Below are positions 1 to 5,473 of a DNA stretch of 6,061 nt, piece after piece. The stretch is taken from the NCBI GenBank assembly GCA_041477005.1, contig JBGOUJ010000474.1:1-6061 (forward strand), written 5' to 3'. The first letter of the stretch is position 1, and each line of letters starts with the position of its first letter. The notes below the pieces were generated by a model that was not told where the DNA came from, did not search any database, and saw nothing but the letters and a program-made list of their open reading frames with translations. The stretch is from JBGOUJ01 sp041477005. Its GTDB lineage: Bacteria; Acidobacteriota; Terriglobia; Bryobacterales; JACQDG01. Made by a program: the position numbers and the translations under genes.

Positions 1-10
1 CCGGATTTCC

Positions 11-28
11 GCCCGGGCCTTCACGGGC
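11..28 (-). terminator. Weak hairpin downstream of the cluster, possible terminator
   Basis: GCCCG (11-15) can pair with CGGGC (24-28) across an 8-base loop, starting 14 bases past the last stop codon of the minus-strand cluster. No T-run follows on the minus strand, so intrinsic termination is doubtful. Confidence 0.2.
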
Positions 29-41
29 CTATCGCCGCGGT

Positions 42-449
42 TCACTTCCTCTCATCATACGGAGCGCCAGTGCCGGACGAGCCGAGAAACAGCTTTCGCC
101 CATCGGTGAATGTGACATCCCTGCCGTTTGCCCTATTCGAGCCGTCCTTGGCCTGATAACCGTCGACGAAAATCTCCGTTCCAGGCACCAGGGAATCCCT
201 TGTGAAGCCTCGCCTGAACAGAGTGTTCGGGGTACCGGCTTCGATCATCCAATTGACCACGTTGCCGTCCTGGCCCTTCACCGCGATGTGGATCCAGGCG
301 TGGGGATTTATCCATTCCATCCTCGTGACCGTTCCCCGCAACTTGACCGGCTTCTTGGCGTCAAATTCCGCCGCAAACGCGTGATGCGCCGACGCCGTCG
401 CCGTGTTCAGAAGCAGACCGGCAACCACAACAGCTAGCTTTGTTCGCAC
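42..449 (-). CDS. Small exported DUF6152-like protein, function unknown
   Basis: The 135-aa product starts with a signal peptide (VRTKLAVVVAGLLLNTATASA) ending near residue 21, so the mature protein begins at a His-His pair (residues 22-23). The mature part resembles the DUF6152 family: an H-H-x-F-A-A-E-F-D start, a G-T-V-T-R-M-E-W-I-N-P-H-A-W segment (residues 40-52), an R-R-G-F-T-R-D-S-L-x-P-G turn (79-90), then G-Y-Q-A-K-D-G-S-N and D-G-R-K-L-F near the C-terminus. The family assignment is from memory of the motifs. The alternating pattern suggests a small beta-barrel. I chose the GTG at 449 because GGAGG lies 7 bases upstream; the frame stays open to 545, but that extension is translated from the hairpin repeat and would hide the signal peptide. 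There are no cysteines. The gene is last in the minus-strand cluster, 137 bp after its neighbour. Role unknown; periplasmic location is inferred. The conserved histidines could bind metal, which is speculation. Confidence 0.85.
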   Translation of the reverse strand: MRTKLAVVVAGLLLNTATASAHHAFAAEFDAKKPVKLRGTVTRMEWINPHAWIHIAVKGQDGNVVNWMIEAGTPNTLFRRGFTRDSLVPGTEIFVDGYQAKDGSNRANGRDVTFTDGRKLFLGSSGTGAPYDERK

Positions 450-456
450 CCGCTTC

Positions 457-461
457 CCTCC
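457..461 (-). promoter_or_regulatory. Ribosome binding site that sets the GTG start of the DUF6152-like gene
   Basis: GGAGG on the minus strand is followed by a 7-base spacer (GAAGCGG) and GTG at 449. This decides the start over the longer open frame running to 545, which would read through the hairpin repeat. Confidence 0.75.
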
Positions 462-487
462 TTCTTCCTTCCCTTGGAAGAAATTGA

Positions 488-563
488 AACCGCAGATGAA
501 CGCAGATAAACGCAGATTGAAACCGAGGCAGTTATCTGCGTTCATCTGCGTTCATCTGCGGTT
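488..563. repeat. Large inverted repeat built from CGCAGATRAA decamers
   Basis: The arms at 488-517 and 534-563 are reverse complements with 29 of 30 bases matching, separated by a 16-base loop (518-533). Each arm is made of three decamer units of the form CGCAGATGAA or CGCAGATAAA, so it is both a tandem and an inverted repeat. It lies in the 137-bp gap between the 348-aa gene and the DUF6152-like gene and would form a 30-bp hairpin in their shared transcript. Similar CGCAGATGAACGCAGAT blocks are scattered between genes in many environmental bacteria, which I know from memory. It may act as a processing, stabilising or attenuating element. Confidence 0.85.
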
Positions 564-586
564 CCGTCTGATTTTTTCTCGCCGGC

Positions 587-1633
587 TCACCTCGATCCCT
601 TTCTCGCGGCTTCTTCGGCGGCCTTCTCTTGAGCGCGAGCTCCGCTGAGCATGTTCGTCATGCCGTAATTCCCCTCGTGACACGCATACTCATAGATCGG
701 CCCCGGGGTCCTCGTCATGGGAGCCTCGCCCGTCCAGGGTTTCGTAAACGCCGTCGGATCGTCGACGGTGAATTCGTAGAGGATCGTGACAGGATCGACG
801 CGCGTGAAGCGTTCGACCAGATGCAAATTCCGATCGGATCCTCTGAGGTGAGTCTTGTCGGTGAAATTGGTTGTGTCGACAACCAGCGTATTGCCCTCCC
901 AATGGCCGCGCGAGTCCCCCAGCCACTGACGCATGTTTTGTCCGACATGCGGACGCCCGTCCAGGGGGAAGATGCGAACGTCATGGATCATCTCGCTGAG
1001 AATCACCACGTATCCAGGGGTCTGCAGGATCTGATAATTATTGTTGTAGGCGCTGGGAAGCATGGGCGGTCCGGCGGTCGGCCACAGGATGCAACGCTCC
1101 GGTAAGCCTCGGTCCTCCGGGCCCTCCGGGAGACGTTGCTGCACCTTTGCACGGTCCGCGGCTGCCTTCTGCGCCTCCGGCGTCAAGGGAGGAACTCTCC
1201 CATCGGGCGGGTCGACAACCATCGAAGTTCGCCTGGTCGGTACCACCTTTGTTCCCCGGTCCCACCAGGCGTCATTATAAGCGCGGGCGACGTCCTCTTC
1301 GGCAGCCCCGTCGCGGCGATCCTTATTGCTGTCTTGCAGCACTCGCTTTTCATATTCAGCCGCTTCCTGCTCCGTAAAAAACTCTTTCCCTGCAAGCTCC
1401 TTGGGGCGTTCGAGGGGCGTAATGGTGGCGTTCGTCCATATTCCCTGCAGGTCCGGCTGGCCGTCGGGCGTGCGTGGCGCAGTCCAAGTTTTCCCCGCGG
1501 CCCTCATGTTCGCCGCGACCGTCGTCTTCACCGCGGACGACGGGGCCTGGCCCGCGACGGGCGCCGGCGCCAGCAACACGACCGGGATCACGACCGTCAG
1601 AGCGCCCCTGGAAGCGAGAAAACCGTGGCTCAT
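587..1633 (-). CDS. Exported protein of unknown function, tandem paralogue B (348 aa)
   Basis: I do not recognise a named family with a known function. The protein opens with a signal peptide (residues 1 to about 29, ending A-G-Q-A) and a low-complexity linker. It then has W-T-A-P-R-T-P-D-G-Q-P-D-L-Q-G-I-W (50-66), an acidic/basic helical part (78-115), V-V-D-P-P-D-G-R-V-P-P-L-T-P-E-A-Q (139-155), C-I-L-W-P-T-A-G-P-P (181-190), a Q-I-L-Q-T-P-G-Y-V-V strand (201-210), H-W-E-G-N-T-L-V-V-D (254-263) and Y-A-C-H-E-G-N-Y near the end. Cys181 and Cys318 are the only cysteines, which suggests a disulfide in the oxidising envelope. I start at the ATG at 1633 because GGAGG stands 6 bases upstream; an in-frame GTG at 1651 would swallow that site. 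By hand count it differs from the upstream paralogue at 67 of 348 gap-free positions (about 81% identical). It probably belongs to one operon with its neighbours. Confidence 0.88.
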   Translation of the reverse strand: MSHGFLASRGALTVVIPVVLLAPAPVAGQAPSSAVKTTVAANMRAAGKTWTAPRTPDGQPDLQGIWTNATITPLERPKELAGKEFFTEQEAAEYEKRVLQDSNKDRRDGAAEEDVARAYNDAWWDRGTKVVPTRRTSMVVDPPDGRVPPLTPEAQKAAADRAKVQQRLPEGPEDRGLPERCILWPTAGPPMLPSAYNNNYQILQTPGYVVILSEMIHDVRIFPLDGRPHVGQNMRQWLGDSRGHWEGNTLVVDTTNFTDKTHLRGSDRNLHLVERFTRVDPVTILYEFTVDDPTAFTKPWTGEAPMTRTPGPIYEYACHEGNYGMTNMLSGARAQEKAAEEAARKGSR

Positions 1634-1639
1634 CGGAAG

Positions 1640-1644
1640 CCTCC
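1640..1644 (-). promoter_or_regulatory. Ribosome binding site that sets the start of paralogue B
   Basis: GGAGG on the minus strand sits 6 bases before the ATG at 1633. The site and its flanks closely match those before the upstream paralogue (GGAGG at 2783-2787, also 6 bases from its ATG), as expected if the two were copied together. Confidence 0.75.
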
Positions 1645-1647
1645 TTT

Positions 1648-1663
1648 TCACTTGCCCGGCTGC
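1648..1663 (-). pseudogene. Remnant 3' tip of the 272-aa gene, carried along by tandem duplication
   Basis: Upstream of paralogue B the minus strand reads ...CAG CCG GGC AAG TGA (Q-P-G-K-stop), then AAAAGGAGG and the ATG. The intact 272-aa gene ends ...CAG CCG AGC AAG TGA (Q-P-S-K-stop), followed by nearly the same spacer and ribosome binding site before paralogue A. Only about five codons are recognisable; sequence further upstream no longer matches. It is best read as the edge of the duplicated unit and is not a gene in its own right. Confidence 0.55.
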
Positions 1664-1699
1664 AGGATGTCACCTTCCCGGAGCCTGCGCCTCGGCGGG

Positions 1700-2776
1700 T
1701 CATTTCGATTCGTTCTTCGTCGATCCGTTCTTCGTCGATCCGTTCTTCGCGGCTTCTTCGGCGGCCTTTTCTTGAGCGCGAGCTCCCCGGAGGACGTTCG
1801 CCATCGAGTAATTCCCCTCGTGACACGCGTACTCATAGATCGGCCCCGCACCTTTCGTCATGGGCGCCTCGCCTTTCCAGGGTCTCGCAAACGCTGTCGG
1901 ATCGTCTACCGTGAATTGGTAGAGGATCGTGTCCGAGTCGATGCGCGTGAAGCGTTCGACCAGATGCAAATTCTCGTCGGATCCCCGGAAGCGAGTCTTT
2001 CCGGTCAAATTGGTTGTGTCGACGACCAGCGTATTGCCCTCCCAGCGGCCACGCGAGTCCCCCAGCCACTGGCGGATGTTTTGTCCGAGATGGGGACGCC
2101 CGTCCAGGGGGATGATGCGAACGTCGTGGATCATTTCGGTGAGAATCACCACGTATCCGGGGGTCTGCAGAATCTGATAATTATTGTTATAGCCACCGGG
2201 TAGCATGGGCGGTCCGGCGGTCGGCCACAGGATACAACGGTCGGGCAAGCCCATGTCTTCCGGGCCGGTGGGGGCGCGTCGTCGAACCTCTGCAAGGGCC
2301 GCCGCTGCCTTCTGCGCCTCCGGCGTCAAGGGAGGAACTCTGCCATCCGGCGGATCCACGACGAGCGAAGTTCGTCTGGTCGGTACGACTTTTGTTCCCC
2401 GCTCGAACCAGAAGTTATTATAAGCCCCGGCGACATCGGCTTCGGGATTTCCGCCGCGGCGATCTCTGTTAATGTCTTGCAGTAGTCGCTTTTCATATTC
2501 AGCGGCTTCTTTTTCGGTAAAGAATTCTTTCCCGGCCAGATCCCTGGGGCGCTCGAAAGGCGTAAGGGTGGCGTTCGTCCATATTCCCTGCAGGTCCGGC
2601 TGGCCGTCCGGTGTGCGTGGCGCAGTCCAGGTCTTCGCTGCGGCCCTCGTGTTCGCCGCGACCGTCGTGTTCGCCGCGGGCGACGGGCCCTGGCCGGCGA
2701 CAGTCGCCGGCGCCAGCAACACGACCGCGATCACGACCGCCAGAGCACCGATGGAAGCAAGAAATCGATGGCTCAT
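1700..2776 (-). CDS. Exported protein of unknown function, tandem paralogue A (358 aa)
   Basis: This is the upstream copy of the tandem pair. The signal peptide covers residues 1 to about 29, ending in A-G-Q-G. All the blocks of its sister are present without gaps: W-T-A-P-R-T-P-D-G-Q-P-D-L-Q-G-I-W, V-V-D-P-P-D-G-R-V-P-P-L, R-C-I-L-W-P-T-A-G-P-P, R-W-E-G-N-T-L-V-V-D and Y-A-C-H-E-G-N-Y. Cys181 and Cys318 are again the only two cysteines. Its start, ATG at 2776, has GGAGG 6 bases upstream and lies only 15 bp past the stop of the 272-aa gene, so translation is probably coupled. It differs from paralogue B mostly around residues 108-125 and 160-180, and in a ten-residue C-terminal extension made of N-G-S-T-K-type repeats. 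That extension comes from a 15-bp tandem duplication. The function is unknown; export to the envelope is inferred. Confidence 0.88.
   Translation of the reverse strand: MSHRFLASIGALAVVIAVVLLAPATVAGQGPSPAANTTVAANTRAAAKTWTAPRTPDGQPDLQGIWTNATLTPFERPRDLAGKEFFTEKEAAEYEKRLLQDINRDRRGGNPEADVAGAYNNFWFERGTKVVPTRRTSLVVDPPDGRVPPLTPEAQKAAAALAEVRRRAPTGPEDMGLPDRCILWPTAGPPMLPGGYNNNYQILQTPGYVVILTEMIHDVRIIPLDGRPHLGQNIRQWLGDSRGRWEGNTLVVDTTNLTGKTRFRGSDENLHLVERFTRIDSDTILYQFTVDDPTAFARPWKGEAPMTKGAGPIYEYACHEGNYSMANVLRGARAQEKAAEEAAKNGSTKNGSTKNESK
1711..1749. repeat. 15-bp tandem repeat at the 3' end of paralogue A
   Basis: CGTTCTTCGTCGATC occurs perfectly at 1711-1725 and 1726-1740, followed by a 9-base partial copy (1741-1749). 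On the coding (minus) strand it adds in-frame N-G-S-T-K units just before the stop. Paralogue B has only one corresponding unit (K-G-S-R-stop), so the expansion arose after the gene duplication. Confidence 0.85.
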
Positions 2777-2791
2777 CGGAAACCTCCGCTT

Positions 2792-3610
2792 TCACTTGCT
2801 CGGCTGCTTGCGAAGAGGCCCATACATGAGTTCTTCCACGAACTCCACGCACTTGAACTCCAACAGTTGAGCGTTCTTTTCCAGCCGGCGATAGAGGGGC
2901 ATGCTTATCTTCCAGGGTCGCGAAAACACCTTCGGGTCCTCGATGGTGGCTTCGTAGGTGAGGGCGTCAGGGCTGAGGGGGGTGTAGCGCTCGACCACAT
3001 GTAAGGCTTCGCTATGGAAATTCCCGGCCCTGTCGAACCAGGTCTGGTCGTTGAAACTCGTCACGTCGACGACCAGCGTGTCCCCCTCCCAGTGGCCGGC
3101 CGAGAGCCCCATCCAGGTATCCACGGGACTGGGGGGGGCCTTCTCCATGTAGATTGTGCGACTGCCGCCCGCATACTCATAGGCTATCAGGATGTACTTC
3201 GGAGTCTGCACAATTTGAAATGGATAGGGCATGTACGTAGCGCGCGGCACACCCGGCAGATAACACTTGATTTCCGGGTCAGCGGTCAACCGCTTTTCAA
3301 AGTTCTCCTTCTTTTTCGCCGCCGCCGCCGGCAGGTAAGGGATCTCATCGCCCTCCACCACGCCCAGCCCGGCGGGGACGGCGCCAGCCGCGCCGAGTGC
3401 GACCACCGGTCCCGCGCTCGCCGCATGGCCCTGGATGTCCCAATTTGCCGTGTTGAGGGCCTGCCAAATGCCGTTCAGGTTGGGTTTGCCGTCCGCTGCG
3501 CGTGGCGCCTTATAGGCCCGGGCCTGACCGGCGGCCGGCATCACGGCCAGCAAGAGGCCGGCGGCCACTGCAACGGTAGCAATCATCGAGCCCCTAAACC
3601 GCTTTCGCAT
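2792..3610 (-). CDS. Exported protein of unknown function, first gene of the cluster (272 aa)
   Basis: A shorter, divergent relative of the two downstream proteins. A signal peptide covers residues 1 to about 30 (basic start, hydrophobic run 9-24, ending A-A-G-Q-A). Next comes Y-K-A-P-R-A-A-D-G-K-P-N-L-N-G-I-W (33-49), then an Ala/Gly/Val-rich segment (62-85) and a K-K-K-E-N-F-E-K-R-L helix (99-108). The shared core follows: K-C-Y-L-P-G (115-120), Q-I-V-Q-T-P-K-Y-I-L (132-141), G-H-W-E-G-D-T-L-V-V-D-V-T-S-F-N-D (172-188), H-V-V-E-R-Y-T and E-F-K-C-V-E-F (251-257). Cys116 and Cys254 are the only cysteines and are spaced like those of the larger relatives. The start at 3610 has AGGAGG 8 bases upstream. 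The gene is first behind a possible promoter at 3711-3737. No enzyme motif is recognisable, and the function is unknown. Confidence 0.87.
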   Translation of the reverse strand: MRKRFRGSMIATVAVAAGLLLAVMPAAGQARAYKAPRAADGKPNLNGIWQALNTANWDIQGHAASAGPVVALGAAGAVPAGLGVVEGDEIPYLPAAAAKKKENFEKRLTADPEIKCYLPGVPRATYMPYPFQIVQTPKYILIAYEYAGGSRTIYMEKAPPSPVDTWMGLSAGHWEGDTLVVDVTSFNDQTWFDRAGNFHSEALHVVERYTPLSPDALTYEATIEDPKVFSRPWKISMPLYRRLEKNAQLLEFKCVEFVEELMYGPLRKQPSK

Positions 3611-3710
3611 CCGGTCGACCTCCTCTCAAACTCGCCACACAGCGTATGGCTGCGAGCCCCCATCTCCCGAAGCGCCGGCTGACACACGCTCCCCCTATGG
3701 CGGTTTCCAG

Positions 3711-3737
3711 CGTATATTCAAACAATTTCGATGTCAA
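3711..3737 (-). promoter_or_regulatory. Possible sigma-70-type promoter of the minus-strand cluster
   Basis: On the minus strand a perfect TTGACA (3737-3732) is followed after 15 bases by TATACG (3716-3711); a 17-base spacing would give TACGCT instead. The start codon at 3610 is about 95 bases further on, leaving a moderate leader. The -35 box is strong, but the -10 box or its spacing is imperfect. It lies about 11 bp from the left end of the insertion sequence. Confidence 0.4.
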
Positions 3738-3749
3738 GGAACAGTCTTG

Positions 3750-3773
3750 TCTCATGCAAGATGAGCCTGAAGG
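3750..3773 (+). repeat. Left terminal repeat, outer copy
   Basis: Begins TCTCATGCAAGATGAGCC. It is the closest left-side match to the reverse complement of the right end (5268-5292), so it probably marks the true left end of the element. Confidence 0.65.
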
Positions 3774-3784
3774 AGGAGTTTGTT

Positions 3785-3808
3785 TCTCACACAAGATGAG
3801 CCTAAAGG
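3785..3808 (+). repeat. Left terminal repeat, inner copy
   Basis: Begins TCTCACACAAGATGAGCC. It matches the outer copy at 21 of 24 positions and is placed exactly 35 bp further in, in the same orientation. It stops immediately before the first possible start codon of the transposase. It may be a second transposase binding site or the true end, the outer copy then being a leftover of another insertion. Confidence 0.65.
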
Positions 3809-5077
3809 GTGGGGGGCGGTGGATGCTGGGGATTGACAATCCACGTGCAGGATGGAAAAGAGCTGAGCCTGGAGCAGATCCGGGCATTTCTGGAAGCCAG
3901 CGAAGAGATGCGATTCAAGGGCAACCAGCGGGCCGAGATCTACGCCTGGGTGACGCGGACGCTGCGAGAGCAGGGCTACCGGCAGCAGGGGAGAACAGGC
4001 AAAGGGCTGCTGCGGCAATACCTGGCCAAGATGACGGGACTGAGCCGGGCGCAGGCGACGCGGCTGATCGGCCAGTACCGGCAACAGGGGGAGGTAAAAG
4101 AAGCCCGCTATCGGCGTCATCGCTTCCCCAGCAAGTACTCCCGCGGAGACATCGAACTGCTGGCAGCGCTGGACGAAGCTCACGAAACCCTCAGCGGGCC
4201 GGCTACCCGAAAGATTCTGGAGCGGGAATGGAAGCAGTACCAGCAGAGCGAGTACCAGCGCTTGGCAGGGATCTCCGTGGCCCAACTCTACCGCCTGCGT
4301 GGGCGAGCCGCCTACCGCCAGCGCTGGCCCCATTTCACCAAGACCAAGCCCACGGCGGTGTCGATCGGCGAGCGGCGGCGGCCGAACCCAGAAGGCCGAC
4401 CCGGCTATCTGCGCGTGGATACAGTGCATCAAGGGGATCGAGACGGCGTGAAGGGCGTCTATCACATCAACACGGTGGATGAAGTGACGCAGTGGCAGGT
4501 GGTGGGGGCTGTGTCCTACATCAGCGAAGCCTGGCTGGAACCGGTGCTGGAAGCGATGCTGGAGCAGTTCCCCTTCCGCATTCGCGGCTTTCATTCCGAC
4601 AACGGCAGCGAGTTCATCAACCAGACGGTGGAGAGGTTACTGAACAAGCTACTGATCGAGCAGACCAAGTCGCGGCCGCGGCACTCTAACGACAACGGAC
4701 TGGTGGAGTCCAAGAATGGAGCCGTGATCCGCAAGCACATGGGCTATACGTACATCGCCGCGCCGCAGGCGGAGTGCCTGCGGCGCTTCTACCAACAACA
4801 CCTGAATCCCTATCTGAACTTCCACCGGCCTTGCGGGCAGCCGGAAGTAGTGACCGACGCCAAAGGCAAGCAGAAGCGCCTGTACCGCCGCTACGCGACC
4901 CCTTGGGAAGTGTTCCAGCAACTGCCGCAGGCAGCCCGCTATCTCAAGCGCGGACAGAGTCTGCAGGCCCTCGGTCGGATAGCCCAACAGGAAAGCGACA
5001 CTGGGGCCGCGCGCCGGATGCAGCAAGCCAAACGGAAGCTGTTTGCCGGTTTTCAGCGGGAAAAACAAAGTGCTTAA
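3809..5077 (+). CDS. DDE (DD35E) transposase, integrase catalytic core
   Basis: The 422-aa enzyme would cut and join the ends of the surrounding insertion sequence. Residues about 66-95 (L-L-R-Q-Y-L-A-K-M-T-G-L-S-R-A-Q-A-T-R-L-I) look like a helix-turn-helix for DNA binding. The RNase H-like catalytic core runs from about 195 to 345. Asp204 is in L-R-V-D-T-V-H, Asp264 in F-H-S-D-N-G-S-E-F-I, and Glu300 in N-D-N-G-L-V-E-S-K-N-G, with exactly 35 residues between the last two. K/R-rich segments follow the core (351-362 and 402-418). The frame looks intact, without stops or shifts. The start is uncertain: GTG at 3809 abuts the terminal repeat, and TTG at 3833 or GTG at 3845 are alternatives; none has a strong ribosome binding site. 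It is transcribed away from the exported-protein cluster. I am sure of the enzyme class and less sure of the IS family. Confidence 0.9.
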   Translation: MGGGGCWGLTIHVQDGKELSLEQIRAFLEASEEMRFKGNQRAEIYAWVTRTLREQGYRQQGRTGKGLLRQYLAKMTGLSRAQATRLIGQYRQQGEVKEARYRRHRFPSKYSRGDIELLAALDEAHETLSGPATRKILEREWKQYQQSEYQRLAGISVAQLYRLRGRAAYRQRWPHFTKTKPTAVSIGERRRPNPEGRPGYLRVDTVHQGDRDGVKGVYHINTVDEVTQWQVVGAVSYISEAWLEPVLEAMLEQFPFRIRGFHSDNGSEFINQTVERLLNKLLIEQTKSRPRHSNDNGLVESKNGAVIRKHMGYTYIAAPQAECLRRFYQQHLNPYLNFHRPCGQPEVVTDAKGKQKRLYRRYATPWEVFQQLPQAARYLKRGQSLQALGRIAQQESDTGAARRMQQAKRKLFAGFQREKQSA

Positions 5078-5089
5078 ACACCACGGGAA

Positions 5090-5198
5090 GGGCTGTGGAA
5101 ATGCCGGGCCATGGAAAACCAGGAAAACCAACACCAGGTTTTCCTCGTTTCCCACCGCCCTTGGAAATCGCTGCGCGATTCCCACATTCCCACAGCCC
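5090..5198. repeat. Nested inverted repeats in the noncoding tail of the insertion sequence
   Basis: Outer arms at 5090-5102 and 5186-5198 pair at 12 of 13 positions (GGGCTGTGG core). Inside them lie a perfect 9-bp stem at 5121-5129/5137-5145 (AGGAAAACC, 7-base loop) and a 6-bp stem at 5166-5171/5175-5180 (AATCGC, 3-base loop). Two tandem copies of GGAAAACCA (5113-5130) precede the middle stem. The 9-bp stem is 43 bp past the transposase stop and could be a terminator, though it lacks a clear T-run. The rest could be a folded RNA or protein binding sites. Confidence 0.6.
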
Positions 5199-5267
5199 CG
5201 ACGACGACTCTCCCCTCTCACCATCCAATCTCAGAAAGGAGCCCTTGCCAGTCACCAGCCTCCCCTC

Positions 5268-5292
5268 CCTTCAGGCTCATCCTTGGATGAGA
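5268..5292 (-). repeat. Right terminal repeat of the insertion sequence
   Basis: The reverse complement reads TCTCATCCAAGGATGAGCC and continues CTGAAGG, matching the left copies. It lies 190 bp past the transposase stop codon. A G-rich stretch continues inward at both ends. Confidence 0.7.
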
Positions 5293-5459
5293 AAATGCTG
5301 CTGCCGGGTTTCACGTCCCATTTCCTCGCAGTCTAAGCTTCGCCCCTTGGGGTCGCCCTGATGAGACGCACGAGTCGCTACCGGCCCGCCCGCTACGGCT
5401 TTGCCGGGCCGGGATTTTCACCAGCTGGACTCTTTTCGAAAGGTTTCATCCCCTCATTT
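5293..5459 (-). ncRNA. Possible structured RNA remnant, perhaps group II intron domain I
   Basis: This noncoding stretch lies between two insertion sequences. Read on the minus strand it folds well. GAGTC (5432-5428) pairs with GACTC (5376-5372) and encloses an 8-bp stem CCGGCCCG/CGGGCCGG (5405-5412 with 5381-5388) and a small C-T-G-G/C-C-G-G hairpin around GTGAAAAT. A CCCC-AA-GGGG hairpin follows at 5343-5352. Phrases such as GAAACCTTTCGAAAAG, CAGCTGGTGAAAATCC, GTAGCG, GTGCGTC and GTGAAACCCGGC resemble the 5' (domain I) part of bacterial group II introns as I remember them. No reverse transcriptase or domain V is present, so if correct it is a broken remnant. The identification is tentative; the structure itself is visible. 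Confidence 0.35.
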
Positions 5460-5473
5460 GGGTAATTATTTAC

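Larger units (their letters stand above)
587..2807 (-). repeat. Tandem gene duplication (two direct copies of about 1.07 kb)
   Basis: Copy 1 covers about 587-1663 and copy 2 about 1700-2807. Homology runs over the whole coding sequence without indels until the last codons. It continues upstream across the ribosome binding site into the last codons of the preceding gene. A few bases past the stops also match (TGA-x-CCG-x-CGAG in both). Confidence 0.8.
3748..5292 (+). mobile_element. Insertion sequence with DD35E transposase and TCTCATGCAAGATGAG-type ends
   Basis: The element is bounded by related terminal repeats. The left outer copy is 3750-3773 (TCTCATGCAAGATGAGCC and six more bases). The right end is 5268-5292, whose reverse complement begins TCTCATCCAAGGATGAGCC. 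They match but for one substitution and one inserted base. It contains one transposase gene and a 190-bp noncoding tail. The exact outer edges are uncertain by a few bases, and I could not find a convincing target-site duplication. Family: an rve-type DDE transposase related to the IS3/IS481 superfamily; I cannot name the ISfinder family with certainty. Confidence 0.75.

Noticed and set aside
488..563. CRISPR array
   Set aside because: The decamers are contiguous with no spacers, and half are inverted.
403..648. Plus-strand frame encoding an L-S-A-F-I-C-V-H-L-R-F-type peptide
   Set aside because: The peptide is simply the translation of the decamer hairpin repeat; such peptides are common false gene calls wherever this repeat occurs.
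1136..2203. Long plus-strand open frame (355 codons) across the two paralogues
   Set aside because: It lies antisense to two well-supported exported proteins, spans the gap between them, and its product is Arg/Pro-rich without a recognisable domain. It is a by-product of GC-rich codon use and the tandem duplication.
3830..3842. Small palindrome GGATT-GAC-AATCC containing TTGACA near the transposase start
   Set aside because: It resembles a -35 box, but there is no fitting -10 box before any plausible start codon, and a 5-bp stem is expected by chance.
3752..4594. 280-codon minus-strand frame
   Set aside because: It is antisense to the DDE transposase and crosses the terminal repeats; no domain, signal or ribosome binding site supports it.
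4774..5361. 195-codon plus-strand frame overlapping the transposase end and the tail
   Set aside because: It is out of frame with the transposase, low-complexity Pro/Ser/Arg-rich, and runs across the right end of the element into unrelated sequence.
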